Assembly (NCBI GenBank): GCA_040954595.2
Contig: CM082594.2
Location: forward strand, 11,470,001-11,534,000
Direction of reading: 5' to 3'
Length of the DNA stretch: 64,000 bases
Source of the DNA: Balanoglossus misakiensis
Lineage: Eukaryota; Hemichordata
Shown here piece after piece: positions 51,054-63,427 of this stretch. The notes below the pieces were generated by a model that saw only the letters and a list, made by a program, of their open reading frames with translations, had not been told where the DNA came from and ran no database searches. Numbering within the stretch: position 1 is the first letter of the stretch; every line of letters starts with the position of its first letter. Both the position numbers and the translations under genes were made by a program.

Positions 51054-51380
51054 CGATTGTCAATATTCGTCTCATTATGGTTTCTTTTCGGAGTGAAATC
51101 GGAAAAAAGCACTTGCGAGTTGCCCCGATGACCAACTGTTTCGTCGGTAATGCATTTTTCCAATTGCGTCACCAGTTCTTTGGGCGAATGTTTTAATTAT
51201 CATAATTATACTTTGATGAAACCGTATCGATCAGGATGACCCATCACATCTGAGTGGGCCTTTCCCTCTTCTTGGCGGCATAAACAAGAGGTTGTTGGCT
51301 CGGATAAGTCATCAAGAAACTAATTTGAGTTACGCCAGTCGACGAAGGCACACTGTAAACAGGACAAAAATATCAGGTAC

Positions 51381-51414
51381 AACCAGACCAGACCAGACCA
51401 GAACAGAACAGAAC
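51381..51414. repeat. ACCAG/AACAG 5-bp microsatellite
   Basis: Four ACCAG units followed by related AACAG units, seven in all. Confidence 0.85.
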
Positions 51415-54400
51415 ATAATTATTGTTTGTTGGCACGGACCAGGAAAGAATCCCCCGATCAGCAGACTAGCAGAGTAGAAATGTGTGGAGGCACAAGTCCA
51501 ATGATATCGAAATAGGGACACTCATCAGCGGAGAATGGAGTGGTGACACATATCAACCGACGAGTGGATTGGCCGAAGGTGACCGGGTGTATCGGGGTAA
51601 GGCCAGCACAGGCACAACAATGACAAGTGCTGAACGATACATTGGTGTGTGGTGGAACGGATTAAAAACGGTCGTTAGGTGGCACAGTTCATCACGTGAC
51701 ACAATGCCACACCACCGGCGGACGTGCAACCACGTGACGCCACCCCAGACTGACAACTGCACAAGCACTCAGCGCCACCTGCGCGGCTCTCGAATAAAAC
51801 TTAACGACAAAATATGCGCGAATTTGAGGGACACATTATAGGATAAGCAAACTCATTCTCAAAGATAAACGACCAAAACGCGTGAAAATTTTCGCGTTTA
51901 ATTACAGGTAATATGTCGGGGCTGACCGAGTGTTTACAAATCTGTATTAAATTCGACATGTGGTACACTTAACACGACTGTTAAACAGTTTACGTCGGAT
52001 GTAGAAGGCTTTCTGCGCACCATATAAGTCACAGCCGAACATTTCTTTCCTTTTAAGTACAGTACATTATTTTTTAGAGAGTCGGACTTTGATATTGGCT
52101 AAGGTGACCAACCCACCGAAGATGACGTCAGTTAGAATTGTCTTTATGGTATATTGCCGTACGTTATTTCAATAAATAACACCTCATCTATAACATCAAA
52201 GCATTTGTTAATATTCAATATTATATTCTCCAGCACACAGATAAAAGAGAAAGCAGTTAAAGTCTGAACTCAAGTGGAGGGTAGAGTTACATTGATAACG
52301 AATCTTTTGATCAAATCAGAATGGATGCATAAAATAAAACAAATTATTTTGAGTTCCCTTGATGAAACGAGAAAATGAAACTGTGACCAAGTATACACAT
52401 CGGAAATATACAGCAGAAATTAATTTTTAATAGAGCAAATAATTTCACTCTTTATCGGCGGATTATTTATTCATAATGTTCGGGACCCCAGCACATCACC
52501 AAAATGGCTGATTTAGTTTTATACAGTTCTCTCCTTTCTCATTCTGATTAAAGAATAATTTAAGAGTAACCTCTCGGAAAGAGTGATATAATTGTTAAAA
52601 CAAGTTCAAAGCTAATGTGTTTTGTTCTTGACCACATCGTCTCCCGGTTTCCGACTTTTGAAAGGATTCCATCAAATCAGCCCTTCTCAAATTATCAGCG
52701 AATATCTGGGTTGTAACCGTTGCTATATCCGTGCCAAAGATCATTGTGCTTTATATGTTAACAGGGCTGTTCTAGTCGGCTGCATGGTTCAAGTGGAAGG
52801 GCTGGCATACATCGGTTGCCAACTGTTTTACAGGGTCTATATATTTTGAATGGAGTTCGCGAGACCCGGGACACACGTACAGAAAATGGGAAGAAAATTT
52901 ACTACCGTCTGACCGTTTCCATAGTAACGGTGAACAAGTACTCTTTTGTTTCTGCGTCGCGATCAGATTATTTTTATTTCACTTGAATTTCTCACCATTA
53001 CTAGTCGAAACTGGTGTTGGAAGATCGCAGTCCGCGCTTGTGTCTGTTGATTCAAACTTCAAGCATCACATCCAAAACAAAAATATGATGTCACAGGGCT
53101 AGACTCACCAACAGAAAACATGCTCTCCTGTCGTGGCCTGGTTCAACGAAATGATACAAAATTTACCGCCCAGAGTGTGAGACAAGTGGCTAACCGTTCA
53201 TAAAAAGCGAAATTCAATTTCCAACAATAGCCGGCCCCTTACCTACACGAACTTTTCAAACACGCTCGCGTTTGAATTGGTGTTGACAAAGCTTGAACCG
53301 ACATCACCGCCTGGTGCGTATGTAGTGTCGTACTTCACAAATAAAGAATTACCAGACACGAAAAACGTGTTAATTACCTCATTAAGTTGGATAATCTCAA
53401 ACGTTCAATAAATATTCCTCCCCGCCGTAACGAGACTACTCAAACTGAAAAAAAGGCCATCGCTTACGTAGGTGATACCGGCACTTGCAATAAATTGTGC
53501 ATCGTCTGCACAGCAACGGTTAAGACAGCCAGTTTTAGTCCACGGAGAAATTTAGGGAGGAAAGACTAGTTCAGATCATAATGTACTTTTGATCGATTTT
53601 CAAAGGTTTATTTGCAAGATAAGTTAATCCCCTTTTTATTAGTTTTGATAAACATTTCGTAGAACAGGAGCGGCTTTATTGTGGCCACCCGTAATCGGCA
53701 CCGATTTTTTTTTCCGACAGAGGGTCGTTTATCACCTACGCTGATTTGCCAAAGTTACAATTTTAAGGACAATCTTTTGATTCGTGGACTGCGCATAGAA
53801 CAGGCGACACATCTAGGCGATAATAATGCCAGGCTAATGCATCCTGTGTTTTTACGTGAGACCGTCGTTACCTGGTTTGCTAAGAGAGGCTTTTCAACGA
53901 GGGCTAATTTCCTCGGCTGCATTATTACGACATATTATGTTTGATACTGAATACACTGCGAATGACCAACCCTCGCAACGGTTGCTCCGAGTGACGACGC
54001 GCGCGCATGCTCTGTTATGAAGAGCTCAAGGTGTGGACACCGCGTGTGTCATGCCCTCTTACCGCTTGCTGAAAACTGAAGTGTGAATTTCTTTAGGAAG
54101 CAATTATTGTGATTCATAGTTTGCTATCGATGAATTGACGCCGATTCAAACGTGTTATCTCTGAAACATTTCGCTCAGTATGACGTAGCAATGTTGTTCC
54201 AGACGACGTCATTGCAAAAACTGCAGTACAAACTTTTTCATCTGATCTTTTTGGTCTTTTCAAATGGCCATTTCATTTTTAAACTCACAAGGCAACATAT
54301 TTCGAACGAAGTTTAAAAAGTTGTAGAGTTTAAAGAAACGGACGTTCCCGATTGTTGACTCAAGTATATCTTCAAACAGGTAATTTGCAATCTCCGACGA

Positions 54401-55068
54401 TAACGCCATTTGGAAGGGATTTAGCAGCGCGAAATAGCTACCATTATTTATACGCTAAATATTTAGGTGGCCAGGGTGACGCGTGGTCTGATTTATTCCC
54501 TCACCCGACCCCACTTGCGCCCTCGAGACACCTGTGTAGAAAAATTTGTCATTATGCTAATAAATTAGTGCTAATTCCCATGAACCGCGGACGTGTTACC
54601 TGGGCAACCGTTGCTTTTTCATCCACCGCCAAATTTATGCCGACTGAAACCATAAACAGGGTGGTTATCTTGTGAAGTGATTCTGGGATTCGTGAGAAAT
54701 TTCTTCGCGTCGTTCTGTACGCTGGACACATTACATCCTCCAACCGTTGAAACAAGGACATGGCCCTGACAAGTACTGATGTACCAAACATCAATTGCTC
54801 CGTGCGTGTGCGTCCTGGGCATTGAGCTTGACTCTTGTTCAAACGATATTTCGGACTCATAAACATTGCCAGTACAATGACCTTCTTAAGACTACAGTAC
54901 ATGGTCATCACCTCCGCAAGTTTAGCCACTGTTGGAAATGTGAGATTTGGACGATCTCAGATTTTTTCTTGGGGTGACCACGTGAATAAAGTACGTCGCC
55001 ACATACTTAACTGGAAGCCTAAGACACTCCCTTTATCCCATGTACGCACACAGGTATATGTAAATTAG

Positions 55069-55155
55069 TCTCTCTCTCTCTCTTTCTTTCTTCCGTAAAT
55101 AATGAGCCAGAGATTGACGTTATTTACGTTGAGCATTGAAAGAGAGAGAGAGAGA
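55069..55155. repeat. Bipartite inverted repeat (TC)n...(GA)n
   Basis: Outer arms 55069-55086 and 55138-55155 are perfect 18-bp complements (TC-rich / GA-rich). Inner arms 55094-55102 and 55120-55128 (CGTAAATAA / TTATTTACG) are perfect 9-bp complements. The loop is 17 bases, with a 7/9-base internal bulge. Confidence 0.75.
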
Positions 55156-55202
55156 GCTTCTCTTTGCGAAGACGCCCTCTATGAAAAAGAATGTAGGCCT
55201 AC

Positions 55203-55890
55203 CTTGGATGTTTTCCAATGACCCCCATCAACATTCGACTATCTTCGGAGAAAGCAAATCGAATACCGCCCTCATCGGAAACTGTCCACTGTAGTCAATC
55301 AACAGGAGAATATCAACTGTAGATGGCGACATTTCGTAATCGTGAGCTGCAAGTCAAAAGAGAAACAGTGGTCATCAAAAGTTACAGGACATGTTTAAAT
55401 GCGTATAATGTACACAATGTCAAGACAACGGATATTATTTTAAGAAGCGTGGCTTCTCTTTAGTCTACTGTCGATTTTATTCATTTGCTGGAGGAGCTGA
55501 TAATTTTAATAAAACATGATAGTGATGCACTAATGGTAAAAATGTTCACTGCAGTTTGTATATAATATTTGCACTGCTAATACATGACGAGCCTCTTTAC
55601 GGCAACTGCTACGTGTATTACAGAAAAGGGTGTGACAGAGAGATCGAACACATGAACAAAAGCCCACAGTCAGTGTACCAACTGCAGTTATCCTCCTCAC
55701 TGAGAAATAGAATCTTTGTAGTTTTGCCTTCGACCGTGAAACAATCTCCGTACATAGATGGTAGAAACACCAGTCACTTCTGAGTGTTCTGGTGTTTTTA
55801 TTTTTAAAAATAATACTGCACAATTGCAGAATGGACAAAAAATATCATGAACTCACCCATGTCTTCACTGTGGCTTGTGGAGGCTGCCAT
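55203..55890 (-). CDS. Candidate 5' end of an unrecognised minus-strand gene (exons 1-2)
   Basis: Exon 1: TTTCAAGATGGCAGCC, a YY1-type start with good Kozak context. ATG at 55890 encodes MAASTSHSEDM plus one base and ends at 55857 with a perfect donor G/GTGAGT. Exon 2: the next good acceptor (GACTTGCAG) opens at 55346 and a donor CCAAG/GTAGGC closes at 55203, 144 bases. Joined in frame they read 50 residues and stop (TGA at 55230-55228). However, the second half of exon 2 reads well in another frame (IRFAFSEDSRMLMGVIGKHP) up to the donor, as if one base were missing near 55278. It may be a short gene, a gene with an assembly indel, or a decayed one. I recognise no family. Later exons were not found. 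Confidence 0.4.
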
Positions 55891-58800
55891 CTTGAAAGTA
55901 CCCATGATGCAACGCAAATCTCTCTGAAGGAGCGAGTTTTTTTCTCTCTAGGCTACCTTTCTCTTCTTTTCTCCCGGCATTCTAAACTGTAACAAAAAAA
56001 GGTGACTAGCTTCATGATATTAGCCCCAAAAAACAGTCAGCCATGCAGCCTACAAACTGCCCCCCCCCTCATTTCCACTGAGAGCATGGATCGCGCCCTC
56101 TTACGGCTAATGAAAACCACAATGAGCGGACATGACATTTGAACACGAAATGATGCAGTGAATACACGTACAAGTTGTATTTACAGTAACGATACGAAGA
56201 AGGGATGATGAGAAAAATAACAACCTGTTATCACTCCAATCTCAATATATACTGACAAAGTTGAGTGATAAACAAGGTTAATGAATCAATCGCCATGTCA
56301 AAATATACTATTGGGGAACTAAAACCAGTTTTGGAGAGTTTATTCGACCAAAATGGACGCTGGTGATAGGAAGGAGAGAGAGAGAGATTGCTGGGACAAT
56401 ACTTTCAGAAAGTTTGCAAGCTTGTACAACTACACATGCGGTCCCATGAGTACCGACTTCCACCGGTCCACTGAATTTGCAGTGAATTTTCTCACGACTT
56501 CGAAGTGACAAAATAATAGATGAGTTAAGTTAATGCAGTTAATTGCACCATTTCGCTCAACTTGCCGTTTCCCCCATTATTACATTTGCTCGACTGTTCG
56601 TCGCATGCGTAATGACTGGGCTGCCCAATCAGGGACCACCGTTTCAACTTTGACCATCCATCACCTAGACTATGTGACGCCGCGCATGTCAGACCAACCT
56701 TGTCGTGATCATCGTGGGAACTCCCGGAAGTGTTAAAACCAATGCTTTCTCACTCAAAATAATTGATTTAACCACGCTGACGTCTCCAAACATTCACATT
56801 TAATGCCAGCAATTATAGCTTTGGGGAAAACAGTTTCTCAGGAAGCGCAAGCATCAAATAGCTGAACTCTTTCACACCCATGACAATAAACATTCGATAA
56901 TTTATCTTTTTCAGTCACATGATCACTATGCGATCACACAGAATGAAATCACCAAAAACTTTCCGGAAATTTCTGTTCGGGAAAATTGACATAAAATTGA
57001 AATGTATGTACATCATGATAGTCAGTGATATCCCGATGCCATCTTCCTCTTCTTGCAACCAGTTGAACACCATTCTCAATTAAACCATAACTCCTAGAAC
57101 ACTAAAAATTTATATGATTACCTCTGAATTATTATCATTTGTAAATTCTGTTAATTTGTAAAATGTTATATGAGATATAACCTTAAAGTTTTTGGAAAGT
57201 TTGTCTCGAGAACAAGCATTGTAGAACTAACACGGGACTGATTCTGTCCAGGGTTTATCAAAAGCTACCGATAGAGTTCTGGCGTGTTCAGTTGATGTCG
57301 ACTACTTCATCGTGTGAAAATCGGACATTTTTATGAGCTATTAGAGCCCTTTAGTCTACTAATGAACCCAGAGATGGGACAATGGCCAACTCAGTACTTT
57401 CTGTAGACTGTTGTCATTGGGATGGTTCAGTGGTCAGGCATACGCTATTCTGAATACTCACTGCGCTGTGCTTTCTGGGACAACACACACAAAAGCGCGC
57501 ATGAATCATGCCAATGTAAAATATGAGACCACCATTACATGTACGCGGCGAAAATTAGGTCGGGAAGTTAGTCTTTGCTTTGAGTGATCTTAATATTACT
57601 TTCGCTCTACTCAATTTACGAGCAGTTTTGAATACTGATGGATATTTTTTATGAGAAACAGTTCTAGGACAGTCACCCCCGGACATCTACCAACCGGACA
57701 CTTATTTTATAACCTTAGCCTTGACTTGTGGTGCTGTCCAGGGGGAACCGTCCTGGTCCCGAGCAAACTAGTTTGAAATGACAGTGTCACTTCAGTGAAG
57801 AAAACGTGAGGCGAAACCGAGAAATCTTTTGTACCGTGACGCTCACGGGATCCAGGACGATATTTTAACAGAAGGTCATATCAGGGCAGACTATCTCCGA
57901 GTCCCCATTTTTGCAATCAACTCGCATTTCCTGGTCGGCAGAATGGCACGTTAGCCGACCAAAGAATGCTGTCGTTTGAAGACGAAGCGATGAAATCGAA
58001 CAAGCTAAATATGAAACAGGACATTTCCGTTCCACAAAAGATTCAATTTCTGAATTTGCCGAAGGACTGTACTGTTGTAATTGTCACAATCGGTTTCTTT
58101 ATTAACAATGTTATTTTTATTATCCTAATTAATGAAATAATTTCCCTTGCTTTCAAACGCTACAAAAGATAGCCTTAATCGAATTCTGGATCCGTTCATT
58201 CTACTTTTCCTCCCTTTTTAACGCCGATCAATGCATAGAAAAATACGTTAAATTTTTAAAACCTGCAAAATTGTCGCATCCGCAGTTTTGTCACTTATAC
58301 TGAGACATGAGTCGGTCGCGGGACTGTCTATATTTCTCTCTCGATATTAATTTTTAAATAACGTGATCGAGGAAAAATTGAGTCTATTGAATGACTATCG
58401 CGACTGCTTGCAAAGAAACCCGTCAAAACAATTAAGGGTCATGGCGAATTATTAGTGATAAGGGAAGAGAGTTTATAGAAGGAGATTAATTTGAACCCAA
58501 ATACGACGTTTTATTAATATTTGCTGTTTATACTGGTTTCAAGTAACACTTCCATACATTACTGTTGTACCTCCCTTATCACACCTATTCATATGTAAAT
58601 GAGGAGCTGCAACCCAACCACCTGCAAGTAATTCATTTCACTCACGTGACTCAATTATGTCCATGTACCACTGTCTTCCTCAACAATTCCGCCCTGTCTG
58701 TATCCGTTACTGGTGCCGAACCCTCGCCTACTAATATAATAATGTCCAATTCGAATCTTTAAATTCTTTTGTTAAGAAAACCACATATCTTTTCAGTCTC

Positions 58801-61800
58801 ATTTCCCTATTCTCTTTGCTAGTCGCTATCATGCGCCAAAAACAAAAAGGGCTACAGTATTTTTTCCATTTATTGATTCCGAATCTGAGCCATGCTTCGT
58901 TTCAAGATCTGGACGTACTTATATATTCTTACTGCAAACGAACTGCATAAATCGTCGCCAATATTCCATCCAATTTTTACCTATTCCACAAATGCAAATG
59001 CACACTCGAATGAAAAGCCCAGGCTTCACTTCAAGGTTTTACAAACAAAACAAGTTGTCAAGATAATGGACTACTAACGCTTGGAGTTAAAACCGTAGCC
59101 CAATGACCATATTCAAGTTAAGAGAAAGCGGAGTGCTCAAAGCTATATTTTTGCGATCGTCGACAAGCATCGCCGAAATTTGATGCGGCGTGATTTGGAA
59201 AATCAGATGAATAGAAATAAAGTAATTAACTAGGTTGGCAAGTTTACAAAGATAACACATGACAGCCTCATTTTCAGCTTAATTTTATTCATCGACGTTA
59301 ATTAAATTGGCCATAATTTATTTCAATCATATACTTGAGTGTTCCACTGCTTATCTCATCTGTCGATCTTCCTGTGTTACTGTTTCTCATTTAAAGTTAT
59401 GAAAAAAACCTTAATAACACACTTACAGTCAGTATTTTTGATATCCTAGAAGCACATATCGTCTTTGCCTTAAAGAAAATCAATTTCATTTTTCCCTCGT
59501 GGCCTGGTTTGTTTTTAAAAGGATTCGTACAAAACGCGTGATCAGACGACACACTGTGGCATCTATGGCAGTCACCTGTTACTTTATGAATAATTTAGAA
59601 TCGCTATTTTGTTCAGAGACACCACCGCTAGACTTCCAGTGGAGGTTTTGTCATAAAATCTCGTGAAATGAAACGCTTTCTCTGATCTAAAGCCCCAGAT
59701 TCGATCGCCATGTGAATTTGCAACGCATGGTTACCGACGTTGTGTTTTAGCCTTTTGTTGCGTATGCAAAACAGTTTCAGGGACAACTTAGAGCGAGCAA
59801 TTGTTAAGTGAAACACGGAGCTGGTGACGGTTTATCGATGGATTGAAAGGAAAACAGTTATGGCTTTGCTAAACACTCGGGTTTATTAATATTTTTGTCT
59901 TGACTGTGCGTCTAAGGGTGTGTCCATCATAACTTCAGGGGGGCGGGCTGTCGGGAGCTGTTAATTTTTCATAGTAGGGGAAAAAGCGGGTTTCGTATTT
60001 AGTCTTCTCCCTCCTCTCCCCTCTCTCTCTCCCGTCTACGTGACTTCATGTCCAATGACCTCCCTCCCTTCGCTCTCTACCCTCTCTATCTGGCTTCCCA
60101 ACAACGTGATTGACTGACTGTCGACCACTCACCACTCTTGCCTAACTACCTCTCCGCATCGCACTTCCTAACTTTATACAAGAAATGAGTCGATGTTTTA
60201 CCTGTATATCACGTGACACACGGCTGCAGGAATGGCGAAATGACGACACGCTAGGTATAGTGGTATAGATGTGGAACCCTGTAAAAACAAACGAAGTCAA
60301 ATTTACCAATGATTAAAGTCTCCACCCAGCAAAATGAAGTCTGAAACTATTTGCCAGATTAGGGCCCAACATGTGAAGCTCGAGCGAGCCTAATTTGACA
60401 CTGAGTCGAAAGTCTTTTCATAGGCAGAGACACCTTGGCAACAATACTTGCGGTTCACAACTGACCATGATTGGAACGCAAGTCTGATCAAGATATAGAC
60501 CTCAAAATGGGGACTTAATATGCCGAGGAGTTTTCAAGGTCAAATATTGTGTTACCCCCGTGTCCCTTTCACAACGAACAAGTGCAACGACGACGCTGTA
60601 AATAGTAGAAACCGACAATAACATTTCTTGGCTTTGTTTAAACACTGGTGCCTAACGGGCATGGATGAGTGGAATTCGACATCTTACTGAGGGTCCATTA
60701 GTGAGTTTTATTGGCAATCCCAATTTCTAAGATGACAAATTACTTGTAATTTAGAAGGAAATTTCTTAAGCTCGGTCTCTGCTTGAAATGTGCACCTGGA
60801 GAGGAGGGTCACTCATGTGGCAAAAACTTTAAACTGATTAATTATACAAGAGGTTGTAACTATGGGAAACTTTCCGAAAACTTCTATCGACTTTAAATAC
60901 CAACTTCCGTCGAAACGACGCAAACATCTGGGAGCTGAAGTTTGGTTCTTGTGTTTTCGTCATCTCCACGAAGTTGTCCCCCCGAATTGCCTTTGGGTCT
61001 GTGTCGGTTTCGCGTTTACGAACCTGCTTCTGTCAATTTAAGTTACTTCTATCATTGTTTTCCACGTACAAGAACTGTTATCAAATGCACAGTTGGGTCA
61101 AACACCGAGGCTTGGGTTGTGACTAATAGTCAAGCGCTTTTGTCTGAAGCATATGTACAATGTATGAAGCTATTATCGTTGACTTAAGGACCTGACGACA
61201 AGAAATTACCTTTCATTCTCCCTGTCATAGACAGCCTTTGTTCGTGGCTGATTTATCACGCCCGTTGTTGATTTTTCTCCCTCTCCCACGCTTTTTAAGA
61301 CGCAATTTCTCCCCTTGAGGCATTCCTTGACACGTGACCTGGTCAAGAGTGACCGTATGGGCTATGTCCGTGTCGTGTGCCTTTCTTTGTTGTGGTTGAT
61401 TCTTATGTACATTCTCCCTTTTGTTGCAAGTCGTCAACATTTCGCGAGGAAGGTTTTGTCCGGGCCACAAATGACGGGTTTTAAAGAGCGATTTACAAAT
61501 GAATCTTTAAACACAAAATAGAAAAGACGACAACCGCAAAGACGATCTCAAAATAGTTGAATTTCACATTCATGACGAAATGTAATTTATGGAGAGGATC
61601 TTTAATCAGACTTTTATTTCCCCATTATATTGGTAAATGTTAATAATGAAGGAGACATCCAAAACAAATATAGTACAAGTAATAAACAACACCTTTACGA
61701 ACAATCCTGTGACAAGTAGACTAATATCGCTAACTCAGAAAACCATGTGTTATGCAAGAATGGGTTTGCTATAAGGTTAAGATTAATTGAAACTTGGAGG

Positions 61801-63052
61801 CAAAGCTGAACAGGAAATCCACGAAACTTCGACTCTTTTTAAGACTTCCGAAGTTTCAAGTAAGCAACAGGCGAGCACCTGCAAGTCGGGCAATTCATCA
61901 AGATTGAGTTTCCACACCGGAAGTGGTCGATTGCAGACCCTTGACACCTCAGCGGAAATACATGGCACCGATTCCGTACCACAAGTTTTCATTATGCATA
62001 AAAGGTTATTAAATTGTACTTTCTGACGTCACATTTTGTGACATGCGCATTAAAAATGCACAGCAGGGCTGAAAGGTGGGAACAAAACTTCATTCCGGAC
62101 AAAACTAGTCAAAAGTTCTTTGTAGAAGTTGCCCAAAATATTGGCCGACGGAACAGTCAGAGAATATGGGACAATACAAGGGCAGAAAAGGGTATCAATT
62201 TTTAACACATCCCCTTGTGATTAGTCGCTCTCCCGACTAATGAGTATTAATCTTGTCATATTGATTAAAGGCAAACAAATCGTGTATCATCTGTTATCTG
62301 GGTGCTTGCTCTGCAATTAGGCTGAATTGTGCCATTAAGCGTTTCTTTTGTTTCTTTAGTGGTCTTATCGATCGAGTCAAAACATTCCATCAATTTGCTT
62401 TGCTTTGCAACGAAATTCACTCGTTCGTTCACTGAGGTTCCGTGGCGCATGTATATGCGATCACAATCCCCCTCCTGTACGTGATGCGGTGCATATGCGT
62501 GCTCGCATGTTTGTTTATATGTGTCGCGTGCGAGTGCGTGTGCGTTTGTTCAGTTTGAGAGCACGCAATGCCGACACTCCCCCAGGACTAGTGTCCTGGC
62601 TGTAGATACAGTCCATCATCAAAAGTTAACACATCGCACATCAAAAGCCGAGAATGTGGCGAATCAATTGAAGAAAAAAAGAAAACGCTTCTTTGGGGAT
62701 TTTTCCTGGCATGACGTAAGCGCTTCCTTTCAGACAAAATGCATTCAGTCGAAAGGCACACTCTAAAACTGATCAATGTTTGACCTCTGTCGCCTGACAA
62801 TTATATTTATTTTCTGAGGGTATCTACTAATTGAAAATCGCGGGAAACTTCAGCTGGTTGACAGGCGGTCCGTGTTATTTTCTGTATAACACCGAAAGTG
62901 CATGAAATAATATGGTCGATAACGGTTTGGTCGGTTCGACAATGTTATTAATAGCACAGTAGCGATAAGTATACGATTGGAAATAATTTTCATATAATCA
63001 TTTTATTTTAACACAATTCTGATTTTATTGGTTGTAAAGTAAACCGTTGACG
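55891..63052. other. 7-kb gene-poor region
   Basis: No supportable coding exon seen. AT-rich, with a polypyrimidine stretch at about 60000-60110, two TCACGTGA palindromes (58642, 60209), a C9 run near 56060 and a GA repeat near 56373-56387. Confidence 0.4.
60001..60110. repeat. CT-rich polypyrimidine region
   Basis: About 110 bases composed mostly of C and T, with CTCTCTCTC and CCCTCC runs. Confidence 0.6.
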
Positions 63053-63127
63053 ATGGCGCCGGGAAAGATGAGTAAACCAACGGAAAACGATATTTTCGAT
63101 ATTGATTTTTTACTTGATTCTCTTTCT
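63053..63127 (+). CDS. Candidate first coding exon (plus strand), unrecognised
   Basis: The context GACGATGGCGCCG is a fair start with YY1-like character. The frame MAPGKMSKPTENDIFDIDFL and five more residues (25 codons) ends at a donor-like TCT/GTATGTGA at 63128. Without splicing it would stop 15 codons later. The acidic-hydrophobic DIFDIDFLLDSL segment resembles an activation or docking helix, but no family is recognised. Downstream exons would lie beyond or near the window edge. Confidence 0.22.
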
Positions 63128-63255
63128 GTATGTGATCATGGCTTACTTTCAACTGGGCGAATATCAGGCTAACTTCGGGGAATTTTGACATTTGCTTTTC
63201 GCTTATGTGCTCTCGTTTTACCCCAGAAATTTCTCTTGGCAGATTTCTTGTTTCC

Positions 63256-63417
63256 ATGGCGGCCTGCGACCTACTCCGTCGCCTTGACAGTGAACATCTG
63301 TCTGCTCTCTCCAAGTTGCGACCGTGCCTGGACGCATGCGTAGCCTCTCCATTTTGCGAAAAATTATTGAAAATCGTTTTGTTAATGACACTGGGATTTT
63401 ATCGATTCACCCCGTAG
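63256..63417 (+). other. Short ORF with ATGGCGGC start, unproven
   Basis: CCATGGCGGCC at 63254-63264 opens a 53-codon frame with four Cys residues (CDLLRRL...LRPCLDACVASPFC). It has neither domain nor splice support. It is noted because the start resembles YY1-type starts elsewhere in this window; it could be a promoter element rather than a gene. Confidence 0.15.
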
Positions 63418-63427
63418 CTTATTTGGA

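Larger units (their letters stand above)
47601..55202. other. 7.6-kb gene-poor region 5' of Mnx
   Basis: No certain coding exon. Two small minus-strand blocks with good splice signals (about 48290-48222 and 48140-48074) may be upstream non-coding exons or chance. The region also has G13/G6 and purine tracts (48941-48960; 50190-50227), an AACAG/ACCAG repeat, and an Otx/Sox/POU-like motif group near 51010-51053. Confidence 0.4.

Noticed and set aside
51482-51841. 119-codon plus-strand ORF
   Set aside because: Low-complexity-like composition without recognisable motif; no promoter or splice evidence.
57966-58172. 68-codon ORF with a hydrophobic segment
   Set aside because: The hydrophobic stretch comes from AT-rich codons; there is no homology or gene context.
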